From assembly GCA_028278205.1 (NCBI GenBank), contig JANQES010000042.1, positions 1 to 50,135 on the forward strand: 50,135 bases of DNA, given 5' to 3'. The stretch is from Rhodothermales bacterium (lineage in GTDB: Bacteria; Bacteroidota; Rhodothermia; Rhodothermales; Bin80). Within the stretch, counting starts at the first letter, position 1, and the number at the start of each line of letters is the position of its first letter. This document shows, piece by piece, positions 36,107 to 44,179 of the stretch. Both the position numbers and the translations under genes were made by a program. A model generated the notes under the pieces. That model was not told the origin of the DNA, searched no databases, and worked only from the letters and a program-made list of their open reading frames with translations.

Positions 36107-37807
36107 ATGCTGAATCGGCTTGCACTCCTCTTCGTAACACTGCTGTTCTCCGCATCAGCAACGGCTCAAGACCATCAAGGCCACATGATGCATCATGACA
36201 TGGGCGCGAGCGACAGCCTCGCCCACCGGATGCCGCCGATGGACATGAGCATGCCGATGCTGCCAGGCCTCGATGATGCGCTGCCGCCGGTGGGGCCGTT
36301 CCTGGCCGGGCAAGAGATGGACGCCATGATGTTCCCCGAAGCCGTCCCCCGCGAAGTCGCGGCGCTGGCCGACGGCGACACGCTCCACCTCGAAGCCACC
36401 CTCGTGCGGCGGACCATCAACGGCAAGACGTTCGTGATGTACGGCTATAACCGGCAGTATCCGGGGCCGCTCATCCACGTCGAACGCGGCTCGACCATCA
36501 TCGTCCATTTCACCAATAACATCGAACTGCCGACGACGGTACACTGGCACGGCCTGCGCCTGGACAACCGCTTCGACGGCGTGCCCGGCCTCACGCAGGC
36601 GCCCGTCGAACGCGGCGAGACGTTTACCTACGAGGTCTTCTTCCCCGATACCGGCATCTACTGGTATCACCCGCACATGCGCGAAGACATCCAGCAAGAC
36701 CTCGGCCTCTACGGCAACATGCTCGTCGATCCCAAACAAGACGGCTACTACAGCCCCGTCAACCGCGAAGAAGTGCTGGTGCTCGACGACATTTTGATGG
36801 ATCAGCACGGCATCATCCCCTTCGGCGTCGAGGCGCCGACGCACACGCTCATGGGCCGCTTCGGCAACGTGATGCTCGCCAACGGCATGACCGACTATCG
36901 CCTCTCGGTCAAACGCGGCGAGGTGGTGCGGTTCTTCCTGACCAACGTCGCCAACTCACGCACGTTCAACGTCACCTTTGGTGAGGCGCCCGTCAAGATC
37001 GTAGCGTCGGATGTGAGCAAGTTCGAGCGCGAGGTACGCGTGGGCAGCGTGCCCATTGCCCCGGCAGAGCGCTACGTCGTCGAAGTGCGGTTCGATGAAC
37101 CCGGCGAGGTGGCCATCACCAACTCCATCCAGGCCATCAACCATTTCCGGGGCGAGTTCTACCCCCACGTCGATACCCTCGGCCTCGTGACCGTGATGGA
37201 GGAACCCGCCTCGCCCGATTATGCGGCTGATTTCGACCGGCTCCGCGACAATGACGACGTCCAGCGCGACATCGACGCCTACCGGCAGTACTTCGATAAG
37301 CCCGTCGATAAAGAGTTGGAACTGACGCTGCGGGTGAAGAACCTGCCGGTATCGATCATGCTGGCGATGGAGATCGACACGCTCTACGTGCCGCCGATGG
37401 AATGGAACGACGCCATGCCCATGATGAACTGGCTCTCGACCGGCACGCAGGTCACCTGGATCCTGCGCGAACGCGGCACAGGCCGGGAAAACATGGACAT
37501 CCACTGGGATTTCAAAACCGGCGACGTCGTCAAAATCCGCGTCTTCAACGACCCGAAGACCTTCCACCCGATGAACCACCCGATCCACATCCACGGCCAG
37601 CGGTTCCTGGTTTTGGAGATGGACGGCATCGCCAACCCCAACCTCGTCTGGAAAGACACCGCCATCGTCCCCGTCGGCTCGACGATGGACGTGCTGGTGG
37701 ATATGTCGAACCCCGGCAACTGGATGGCGCACTGCCACATCGCCGAGCATTTGCACGCCGGGATGATGCTCTCGTTTAGTGTGAGTGATGAGGAGGCGTC
37801 GCGATGA
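36107..37807 (+). CDS. Periplasmic multicopper oxidase (CopA/laccase type)
   Basis: 566 aa. Signal peptide 1-20 (LFVTLLFSASATAQ). A His/Met-rich segment (residues 22-60: DHQGHMMHHDMGAS, MPPMDMSMPMLP) may bind Cu(I). All four copper-ligand motifs are present: HWHG (146-149), WYHPH (186-190), HPMNHPIHIHG (487-497) and HCHIAEHLHAGMM (542-554). The axial position of the type 1 site has Met 553. The order of three cupredoxin domains and length fit the CopA/laccase group that oxidises Cu(I) or phenols in the periplasm. Copper resistance is a likely but unproven role. The hairpin upstream and the secreted partner are noted separately. Confidence 0.93.
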   Translation: MLNRLALLFVTLLFSASATAQDHQGHMMHHDMGASDSLAHRMPPMDMSMPMLPGLDDALPPVGPFLAGQEMDAMMFPEAVPREVAALADGDTLHLEATLVRRTINGKTFVMYGYNRQYPGPLIHVERGSTIIVHFTNNIELPTTVHWHGLRLDNRFDGVPGLTQAPVERGETFTYEVFFPDTGIYWYHPHMREDIQQDLGLYGNMLVDPKQDGYYSPVNREEVLVLDDILMDQHGIIPFGVEAPTHTLMGRFGNVMLANGMTDYRLSVKRGEVVRFFLTNVANSRTFNVTFGEAPVKIVASDVSKFEREVRVGSVPIAPAERYVVEVRFDEPGEVAITNSIQAINHFRGEFYPHVDTLGLVTVMEEPASPDYAADFDRLRDNDDVQRDIDAYRQYFDKPVDKELELTLRVKNLPVSIMLAMEIDTLYVPPMEWNDAMPMMNWLSTGTQVTWILRERGTGRENMDIHWDFKTGDVVKIRVFNDPKTFHPMNHPIHIHGQRFLVLEMDGIANPNLVWKDTAIVPVGSTMDVLVDMSNPGNWMAHCHIAEHLHAGMMLSFSVSDEEASR

Positions 37808-37877
37808 CACCTGAACCAACGCGATGCATACAGCGTACTGATCGTGGCGGTATGCTCAACTTTGCCGGCTCCTCAAG

Positions 37878-38111
37878 ATGGTCTCGATTACTGACGACAT
37901 CCTCAAAGCGGCTCAGATTTCCGAGACGGAACTCCGTCAGGAAATAGCCACCCTCCTCTATCAAAAAGGATTGCCGTTGATGCGGGCCGCCCAATTCGCC
38001 CAGATGGATCGGTTTGCCTTTCAACATTTGCTAGCCAGCAAACAAATTCCCATCCAATACGACATCGATGATTTCAACCATGATGTCGAAGCCCTGAAAT
38101 CGCTCCCGTGA
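37878..38111 (+). CDS. UPF0175 family small protein (antitoxin-like)
   Basis: 77 aa. The pattern LRQEIATLLYQKGLPLMRAAQFAQMDRFAFQHLLASKQIPIQYDIDDFNHDV is that of UPF0175, short helical DNA-binding-like proteins that usually precede a DUF3368/PIN toxin gene. Here no toxin follows; instead the stop overlaps the GTG start of the YceI-like gene by four bases (GTGA at 38108-38111). It may be an orphan antitoxin, or a transcription factor for its own operon. Confidence 0.8.
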   Translation: MVSITDDILKAAQISETELRQEIATLLYQKGLPLMRAAQFAQMDRFAFQHLLASKQIPIQYDIDDFNHDVEALKSLP

Positions 38112-38686
38112 GCTTGGGCGCCACGTACACGTTCGATCCTGCCGAGAGTTGGCTGGTGGTGAAGCTTACCAGAGCCGGCCTCGCTTCGGCCCTGGCCCAC
38201 GACCACGTCGTCCGGGCTGCTGTTTTTTCGGGATCGATGGTCTACGATCCCCAGGATGCAGCGGCCTGCCGGGTGCGCATCACGATCCCGGTTGAGGATC
38301 TGGTGGTGGATGCCGCCGCCGACCGCGAACGCCTGGGGACGACGGAAGGACCGAACGAAGACGACCGGCAGAAAACCAGGAAAAACATGCTTGCCAGAGA
38401 TCAACTCTGGGCCGACAAGCACCCGGCCATCACCTATCAATCCACACGGTGCGAGCCGTCCGGCGATCGGATGAGGACGACGGGCGACCTGATCATCCGA
38501 GGCGTGAGCAGAGAAATTACTACCACGCTCCAAATAAGCCTGGAAGGCAACCGGTTTGCGGCCAGCGGCCAGTTCACGGTCAATCATACCGATTTCGGCT
38601 TTAGACCCTACTCGGCGGCGTTTGGCACGATTAGAAACGCCGATCCGCTTGAATTTCACCTTCACCTGATCGCCACCCGGCAATAA
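38108..38686 (+). CDS. YceI-like lipocalin-fold protein without signal peptide
   Basis: 192 aa from the GTG at 38108. The YceI pattern is clear: YTFDPAESWLVVKLTRAG, DHVVRAAVFSGSMVYDP, a central K..M...D.LWADKHPAITYQS, DLIIRGVSREITTTLQI, and F.VNHTDFGFRPYSAAFGTIRNADPLEFHL. Family members bind isoprenoid or amide-type lipids in the periplasm, but this one lacks a signal peptide, so it should be cytoplasmic. The overlap with the UPF0175 gene suggests co-translation. Confidence 0.82.
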   Translation: MSLGATYTFDPAESWLVVKLTRAGLASALAHDHVVRAAVFSGSMVYDPQDAAACRVRITIPVEDLVVDAAADRERLGTTEGPNEDDRQKTRKNMLARDQLWADKHPAITYQSTRCEPSGDRMRTTGDLIIRGVSREITTTLQISLEGNRFAASGQFTVNHTDFGFRPYSAAFGTIRNADPLEFHLHLIATRQ

Positions 38687-38708
38687 GCGACCTGGACCCT
38701 TAGCCTTC

Positions 38709-39125
38709 ATGCACGTCTTCACCTACGGCTCGTTGATGGTTGCTGCGGTGATGCAAGCCGTCACCGGCAATCGTTTTACATCCCGCAAGGCGACCCTGCG
38801 CGGCTATGCGCGTTTCCGCCTCGACGGCGCCAGCTATCCCGGCCTCATCCCCCAAAAAGACGCAGCTACCGACGGCGTGCTCTACCTCAACGTCGATCCC
38901 TCATCGATGGCGCGGCTCGACGCGTTCGAAGGCACGTTCTACGACCGCGCGCGCGTTGAGGCCGAGACGACGGAGGGCGAGCGGCTTAAGGCCGAGGTGT
39001 ACGTCGTCGCGCCCGCGTATCGCCATCATCTGACCGCCGAAGCGTGGCATCTCGACGACTTCCGGCGGGAGCATCTGGCGGCTTTTCTGGCATCGTACCA
39101 CGGCTTTTCGGCGCTTGGGGAATGA
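38709..39125 (+). CDS. AIG2/gamma-glutamylcyclotransferase-like protein
   Basis: 138 aa. It opens with the substrate-loop motif FTYGSLM and continues ATLRGYARFRLDGASYPGLIP, GVLYLNVDPSSMARLDAFEG (catalytic Glu in FEG) and Y.R..V.....G. The fold is that of the GGCT-like family; many members act on gamma-glutamyl amines or have no known substrate. Cytoplasmic. It stands 22 bases after YceI, so it may be the third gene of that operon. Confidence 0.85.
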   Translation: MHVFTYGSLMVAAVMQAVTGNRFTSRKATLRGYARFRLDGASYPGLIPQKDAATDGVLYLNVDPSSMARLDAFEGTFYDRARVEAETTEGERLKAEVYVVAPAYRHHLTAEAWHLDDFRREHLAAFLASYHGFSALGE

Positions 39126-39134
39126 AGGTTTCGG

Positions 39135-39210
39135 GGTGTTATAGTATTTTAGTGTTTTGGTTGATCGTCCTAGCAGCAACACCAAAACATTAAAACACCA
39201 AAACACTACC
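39135..39210. repeat. Word-repeat hairpin (GTGTTTTGG family)
   Basis: GTATTTTAGTGTTTTGGT (39144-39161) pairs with ACCAAAACATTAAAACAC (39181-39198), 16 of 18; further CCAAAACACTACC words follow to 39210. It is related in words to the 26-bp repeat at 17478-17546. Confidence 0.65.
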
Positions 39211-39301
39211 GCTTCCTTTTCACAAAACATTGCGTTGCAGGAAACGCGGAAAAGCCAGACCTTTGGGGGAAGTACTTGTGCCCCCTAAGCCAACGAGTCC
39301 T

Positions 39302-39718
39302 ATGCCTTTCGATAACGTCCTTGTGGCGCTGGCCGGCATGGACGACGAAGAGAACGTCATCCATGAAACCGTGCGCCTGGTCCGCGCGCTCGACGCCCAG
39401 TTGACCGTGCTCCACGTCAACGACCCCAAAGCGGGCAAGGTGTCTATGATGATGGAGTCTCACCGGCTGGTCAACGAAGAGGATCTTCGCAACCAGTTCC
39501 GCAATCTGGGCTACAACACCACCGCCGACAACCTGAAGTTCAACATCATCACCGGCGTGTCGTTGCCCAAGGTCATTGCCGGGGCGACCGAAGGCATGGA
39601 TCTGCTGGTGATCGGCCATCGTCGCAAAAACCGGTTCCTTGCAGCCTTCGCCGACTCGGCGGATAAGCACCTGGCCGATCTGGTGGCCTGCCCCGTGCTG
39701 ATCGTCCCCAGAAAGTAA
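39302..39718 (+). CDS. Universal stress protein (UspA family)
   Basis: 138 aa from the ATG at 39302 (MPFDNVLVALAGMDDEENVI). The longer frame from 39230 has no homology and is rejected. The fold signatures are the first strand NVLVALAG, HETVRLVRALDAQLTVLHVND, IAGATEGMDLLVIGHRRKNRF and VACPVLIVPRK. The ATP-binding G-2x-G-9x-GS/T motif is degraded (GHRRKNRFLAAFADSADKHL), so it probably does not bind ATP in the classical way. Cytoplasmic. Confidence 0.88.
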   Translation: MPFDNVLVALAGMDDEENVIHETVRLVRALDAQLTVLHVNDPKAGKVSMMMESHRLVNEEDLRNQFRNLGYNTTADNLKFNIITGVSLPKVIAGATEGMDLLVIGHRRKNRFLAAFADSADKHLADLVACPVLIVPRK

Positions 39719-39917
39719 CGCAGGCAGCGTATCACTCCGTTGAAAAGACGCACCGCGGCCTAAAGTAACGGTTGTGTGCCGAACTGGCGAGTGATTAAGC
39801 CCTGCGTTAAGTTGATACTCCTGCCCGATGACCACGCTCGTCCGGCTGTGTCTCCGTCGCGGCTCCGAGCTACCCCATCCCACAGTCTCACACACCATCG
39901 TCAGAGGAACCCTCACT

Positions 39918-40856
39918 ATGAAACATCGCACATCCCTCTTACAGAGACTCCCGCTGCTGCTCGTGCTGGGCGGGCTCGTCATGGCGGGGTGCAGCCCCAA
40001 AAACGTCGAAGTGCTCGGTGTCACCGGCCCGGATCGTCTGGAGACCAACGAGACAGGCACGTTCGTGGCCGAGACCAACGAAGATGCCAAACCCCCCGTT
40101 CTCTACGAATGGAACTTTGGGGACAATATGTCGGCAGAAGGACAGACGACCTCGCATGCTTTCTCGCGCGCAGGCACCTACACCGTCACGCTGACGGCGT
40201 CGAACCGTAAAGGCAAAGCCTCCGACACCGGCCAGACGACCGTCGTCGTGGTCGATCCGCCGGTGCCGGCGGAAGTCATCACCATCCTGGCCGACCCGCC
40301 CACGCCGGACACCCGCACGGCGGTCCGCTTTGGCGCCAACGTGCGCGGCGATGCCCCGTTGCGCTATTCCTGGAGCTTCGGCGACGGCGGCACCGACAAC
40401 AGCGCCGCGCCCATCCATACCTACGACCAGCCCGGCTCCTATACCGTCACGCTCGACGTCTCGAACAACGCCGGCAGCGACAGCCGCCGGGTCTCGATTG
40501 TCGTCTCGCCCTACGAAGCCGATTACTGCGCCGAACTGGCCGACATGAACGCGGTCTACTTCGAACGCAATTCGAGTATCTTAACGGCCAACGCCGAACG
40601 CGTCCTGGGCGACAACCTGGACATCTTGCAAGACTGCCCGAACCTCAACGTGCGCGTCGTGGGGCTGGCCGGCCCCTTCGAGCGCAACCCGCAGGCGCTC
40701 TCGGAAGACCGCGCCCGCGCCGTCCAGCAATACTACACCGACAACGGCGTCTCCCCCAGCCGGATTCAAACACAGGGCGCCGGGCGCGCTGCCGGCGGAT
40801 CGAAAAAGAGCGGCGCCGAACAATTCCGCCGCGCCGATACGGTCCCGATGAAGTGA
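39918..40856 (+). CDS. Lipoprotein with two PKD domains and an OmpA-like domain
   Basis: 312 aa from the ATG at 39918, the start of a lipoprotein signal (MKHRTSLLQRLPLLLVLGG..MAGC, lipid Cys 25). Two PKD domains follow (YEWNFGD...AGTYTVTLTASN and YSWSFGDGG...PGSYTVTLDVSN), then an OmpA C-terminal-like domain (MNAVYFERNSSILTANAERVL...LNVRVVGLAGP...LSEDRARAVQQYYTDNGV...QTQGAGR) that can bind peptidoglycan. It should sit in the periplasm or outer membrane and connect it to the wall. The frame upstream of 39918 is rejected for lack of signal. Confidence 0.88.
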   Translation: MKHRTSLLQRLPLLLVLGGLVMAGCSPKNVEVLGVTGPDRLETNETGTFVAETNEDAKPPVLYEWNFGDNMSAEGQTTSHAFSRAGTYTVTLTASNRKGKASDTGQTTVVVVDPPVPAEVITILADPPTPDTRTAVRFGANVRGDAPLRYSWSFGDGGTDNSAAPIHTYDQPGSYTVTLDVSNNAGSDSRRVSIVVSPYEADYCAELADMNAVYFERNSSILTANAERVLGDNLDILQDCPNLNVRVVGLAGPFERNPQALSEDRARAVQQYYTDNGVSPSRIQTQGAGRAAGGSKKSGAEQFRRADTVPMK

Positions 40857-40860
40857 GATC

Positions 40861-40914
40861 GTAAAACGTGAGGGTGCTCGCCTGACCGTTGGCGAGGGCA
40901 CCCTCACGTTTTAC
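40861..40914. terminator. Bidirectional terminator-like hairpin between convergent genes
   Basis: GTAAAACGTGAGGGTGC (40861-40877) pairs exactly with GCACCCTCACGTTTTAC (40898-40914); CTCGCC and GGCGAG extend the stem inward over one bulge. It ends 9 bases before the stop of the minus-strand small gene (40923) and starts right after the OmpA-like stop, as expected for convergent termination. Outer words are those of the 36016-36091 element. Confidence 0.75.
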
Positions 40915-40922
40915 GTTTCACG

Positions 40923-41156
40923 CTAATTGCTATACGAACGGCGTCCGAATTCGAGCCAGAGCAGCAGCCCGGCGTCGCTATCGCCAAAGGGGCTGCCGGC
41001 GCGGCGGTAGAGCGGAAGCGCTCGCCAGTGCATACCGAAAAGGCGAAACCGAAGGCGCGAGGGACGATCCCCCGGCAAGGGTTGGGTGTTGTCAGGCGTC
41101 CGGTCTGTCTTGCGGTAGCGGTAGCCGAAACGAGAAGGTTTTTTATGTGCGTCCAT
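40923..41156 (-). CDS. Small basic protein of unknown function
   Basis: 77 aa, Arg/Lys-rich (MDAHKKPSRFGYRYRKTDRT, RLRFRLFGMHWRALPLYRRAG). The ATG at 41156 has GGAG at 41168-41171 on the coding strand, a credible ribosome-binding site, and the convergent terminator lies directly behind the stop. No family recognised. The frame is not obviously a shadow, but there is no other support. Confidence 0.5.
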   Translation of the reverse strand: MDAHKKPSRFGYRYRKTDRTPDNTQPLPGDRPSRLRFRLFGMHWRALPLYRRAGSPFGDSDAGLLLWLEFGRRSYSN

Positions 41157-41301
41157 CTTGGTTCTCCGTTTTCATAGGTATCGTTACGGAGACCGGGTTT
41201 CTATAGAATTTCTTGAGCGATTTTTTTCTCCCCTTCGCCCTTTCCCCCTCTCTCCCTTCCAATATTCCTATGACATCACCATCAGTCAATGACAAAAAGT
41301 T

Positions 41302-41658
41302 CTAGATATAAGGCCGGTGTCCTGTCTTGACGAAGCGCTTGCCATCGTCGTCATCTTTGAGCATGCCCTCCTGGAAATAGGTCCGCACATGCTCGGCGGC
41401 TTCGCTTTCGGTCAGGTCGAGCTTTTCGGCGGTCGTCAGCACTTCTTCCAGATCGAACCGGTCGGGCAAGACCTCGAAGAGGACGACGGCCCGGTCCGAG
41501 ATGGGCAGGTCCAGCGGCTTCATCAGGCGGGGTTGCCGGGCATACTGGGTAAAGAGCAACCGACGCAACGTCGCGTTCTCATACCGTTCTTTTTCGAGTT
41601 GGGCCTTTAGCGCTTCGATTTCGTTCATCAACTCCGTTCGCACTCGCGTATCGATCAT
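41302..41658 (-). CDS. Small protein with coiled coil and winged-helix-like C-terminus
   Basis: 118 aa from the ATG at 41658 (MIDTRVRTELMNEIEALKAQLEKERYENATLRRLL, a leucine-zipper-like helix). The C-terminal half (SDRAVVLFEVLPDRFDLEEVLTTAEKLDLTESEAAEHVRTYFQEGML) has the rhythm of a winged helix as found in DNA-binding or replication-associated proteins. The frame further upstream (to 41814) is rejected because it lacks the helix pattern. Likely a dimeric DNA-binding protein; I cannot name it. Confidence 0.6.
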   Translation of the reverse strand: MIDTRVRTELMNEIEALKAQLEKERYENATLRRLLFTQYARQPRLMKPLDLPISDRAVVLFEVLPDRFDLEEVLTTAEKLDLTESEAAEHVRTYFQEGMLKDDDDGKRFVKTGHRPYI

Positions 41659-41851
41659 GGATAGAGGGCCTCTTGAGGCAGCATGTCGCTCCGATACAAT
41701 ATCGGCGTAAATCACGAAACGTAAAACGTGTTTAGTGCGCTTCCAACTACCCCTTGTGCAAAGCGGTTTCAAGATACATCCCGCTCGGGGGGCGAAGAGC
41801 GATTTTCTGACCACGCCCCTCGCCCTTCACCCCTCGCTCTTCGGAACCACC

Positions 41852-42391
41852 TCAAGCGTCTTCTACCGGCGTGCTGAGCCAGCCCCGGCGGACGCTGCCG
41901 TCGGCGTTCATCTCATAGAACTGGAGGTCGCGCCCTGTACGCAGCTTTGTCACATAGATGATCTGGCCGACGTGCGTCGAGAAATGTTCAACGACGTGGT
42001 AGACGGCCTCCAGCACCGTCACGTCGAGGCCCTGAATGCGGAGCGGCGTGGTGAGGTCCTCCGGCGTAAGACCGGCCAGGACGCGGTCTGCCTCGTCGAG
42101 CGTCTGGCGGAGGCGGTCCAGCAGCGGCGCCGCTGCGGCGCCGTGGCGTTCGTCGAATTCTTGCTGTCGCTGCCGCACGTCATCAGCCCCGCCGACGCCG
42201 TGGATAATCCACTGCCGCACGTTGCCGGCCAGGTGCAAGAGCAGGTTGCCGACGCTGTTGGAGACCTCATTGGGCCGCCACCAGAGGTCTTCGTCCGAGA
42301 GTTCAGCCACGCATTTTTCGATTTTGCCGAGATATTCAGCCAGCAAAAACCGCCGCGACTGGCCGATGAACGCCTGGGCTATGTCTGCCAT
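41852..42391 (-). CDS. DinB-like protein (DUF1572)
   Basis: 179 aa; starts ADIAQAFIGQSRRFLLAEYLGKIEKCVAELSDEDLWWRPNEVSNSVGNLLLHLAGNVRQWI. The first metal His lies in NLLLHLAG, and the pair in VYHVVEHFSTHVGQI gives the expected three-His site of DinB four-helix bundles. The family binds a divalent metal and resembles thiol-transferases; substrate unknown. The A-rich leader has no Shine-Dalgarno, as often in this lineage. Confidence 0.85.
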   Translation of the reverse strand: MADIAQAFIGQSRRFLLAEYLGKIEKCVAELSDEDLWWRPNEVSNSVGNLLLHLAGNVRQWIIHGVGGADDVRQRQQEFDERHGAAAAPLLDRLRQTLDEADRVLAGLTPEDLTTPLRIQGLDVTVLEAVYHVVEHFSTHVGQIIYVTKLRTGRDLQFYEMNADGSVRRGWLSTPVEDA

Positions 42392-42610
42392 GGTTTTTTA
42401 ATCCCCGTGATGATCAGAAATCGCAAATCCTAACAGCCTTGTAATCTAGGAGAATCCTGTTGATTACTCAACGCACAAGAGCATGGATTCTCCGGGTCTT
42501 GTAGAATTGCCGAGATTATAATATCCTAGAGCCCGATGCGTTTCTGAATCTGTGTGTACCACGCATCGCATCAAAACTGATTAAATCTATGCGTTCCAGC
42601 GAGGCCCGCC

Positions 42611-42991
42611 GTGGACGATCCGAAGGAAGCCTTTAAGTTTATTTACTACAGCGTGCTCGGGACGATCGTCTATTTGGGCGGTGTTGCCATTATTGACCTC
42701 GGTATACGCCCGCTGTTCGAACCCGATGGACTTTCTCTCTTTGTAGAATTCATTCTGTTAATAGGAGACTTCTCTCTGGCTGCTTTTTTATTGTACCAAC
42801 TGTTTCATTTACTTAAACTTCTTCGAAGGTCCGCAGGCGAACTTTTTGCGGTAAAAGACCGTACTCCAATAGAAAATCCACCAGCCTTGCAAGACGCCAA
42901 TGGAGCAGAAATAAGGATTCAAGATGTGATAGAAAATGACATCCCTGCAGAACAACCCGTAAGAAGAAGATGGATGAGGAGACGCCCCTGA
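42611..42991 (+). CDS. Small membrane protein with two transmembrane segments
   Basis: 126 aa from a GTG at 42611 with GAGG six bases before it. Two hydrophobic helices (SVLGTIVYLGGVAIIDLGI and LFVEFILLIGDFSLAAFLLYQLFHLL) are followed by a charged tail ending RRRWMRRRP. The base composition is visibly less GC-rich than in the flanking genes. No family recognised. It precedes the coiled-coil membrane protein by 49 bases and could form an operon with it. Confidence 0.6.
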   Translation: MDDPKEAFKFIYYSVLGTIVYLGGVAIIDLGIRPLFEPDGLSLFVEFILLIGDFSLAAFLLYQLFHLLKLLRRSAGELFAVKDRTPIENPPALQDANGAEIRIQDVIENDIPAEQPVRRRWMRRRP

Positions 42992-43040
42992 ATCCAACCC
43001 AACAAAACCAGACACCCACGCAAAAAACAGGGGGAAGAGC

Positions 43041-44153
43041 ATGATCCCTATCAATATAGCCATCGGTGCAGCGAGAAGAGAAGCTGTCAGCGCAGCGAGG
43101 CGCTCTCTGCCTTCGGCAAAGACTTTTTTGTGGCTAACGGCGGTGGCCTCCCTGATGGCCCTCGTGCTCGTTACCATGAAAGCGCTTGGGTGGCCCCTGA
43201 CCGCAGCAAACCTCTCCGCTGCTTTTTCGACGTATCCTTTCCTGACAATAGCGACGATTATTGCCGTTCTCAACGTAGTGCTCATCATCACCATCGCTCT
43301 CGTAAACCTCCAGACTGCGCGCCTTCGAAAAGCGAACGCCTCCACCGATGCCCAACCGTCTAAAGAGAATCTGGTAGCCGCTCCGGCAATACAGAAAGAG
43401 GTGTTGCAAAAGCTACTCAGCAAAGAAGTAAACCGGGCGTTTGGCGCTACAAAAGAGGAGTTGACAACGCTAGTCGAGAATTTCCTGGAACGCATCCATT
43501 TCGAACAAGTGGACTTGCTCGAAACGAGAATATTAAAGCTTTATGACAAGGTCGAGCAGCTAAGCTATTTCCTTGAAGACAAAGTAAGTAACATTTCGAT
43601 CCCGCCGGAGTCCGAATTTGCCCCTTCGATGCACTATGATGTCGAGATGATTAAGAAACAACTCGATGAGTTGACAACCGTGATGGCTCAGATGAGGGAT
43701 GAAACGAATTTGAGATTGGCCAAGATGAGCAACCTTGTCGAGTCGCAGCCTCAGCAAGAGCACGTTAAAATGCTTGAAGCCAGGTTTGATGATTCCGCAA
43801 GGCTCTTTTTTGAGGGAACAGAATTACTTCAAAAAGAACTCATGGAGATAAAGAAAAACACGGTATCCAGCGCAGAATTCCACGATGCGCTCTCTGCCAT
43901 TCAGAACGATTTGACCACCCTTTCGAAGCAACTCCAAAGGGCGGCAACAGAGACGACTTCGAAACCGGAGGTTGTGGAAGAAGAAAAGAAAGGCCCTCAA
44001 AAGCTTGAAGACGATTTGGAGTTCGAGGAATGGGATTTTTTGAGTCGATTCGCGAGGGTATATGGCTTGACAGAAGCGGAAATTGAGATGATGAAGCAGC
44101 TTTCCAGCAAGCAGGGCAGCACCGAAAAAGACGATAACGGCTCGCCTGCATAG
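43041..44153 (+). CDS. Membrane-anchored coiled-coil protein
   Basis: 370 aa. Two N-terminal membrane segments (SLPSAKTFLWLTAVASLMALVLV and YPFLTIATIIAVLNVVLIITIALV) and then about 250 residues of amphipathic helix with heptad-like periodicity (LQKLLSKEVNRAF, LVENFLERIHFEQVDLLETRILKLYDKVEQLSYFLEDKV, MIKKQLDELTTVMAQMRDETNLRLAKM), ending in a charged C-terminus (EEWDFLSRFARVYGLTEAEIEMMKQL). Codon use is less GC-rich than around it, suggesting transfer. No catalytic motif seen. Possibly a sensor or scaffold at the membrane. Confidence 0.65.
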   Translation: MIPINIAIGAARREAVSAARRSLPSAKTFLWLTAVASLMALVLVTMKALGWPLTAANLSAAFSTYPFLTIATIIAVLNVVLIITIALVNLQTARLRKANASTDAQPSKENLVAAPAIQKEVLQKLLSKEVNRAFGATKEELTTLVENFLERIHFEQVDLLETRILKLYDKVEQLSYFLEDKVSNISIPPESEFAPSMHYDVEMIKKQLDELTTVMAQMRDETNLRLAKMSNLVESQPQQEHVKMLEARFDDSARLFFEGTELLQKELMEIKKNTVSSAEFHDALSAIQNDLTTLSKQLQRAATETTSKPEVVEEEKKGPQKLEDDLEFEEWDFLSRFARVYGLTEAEIEMMKQLSSKQGSTEKDDNGSPA

Positions 44154-44179
44154 CACGTTGACGGTCAACGCAGCCTCTC

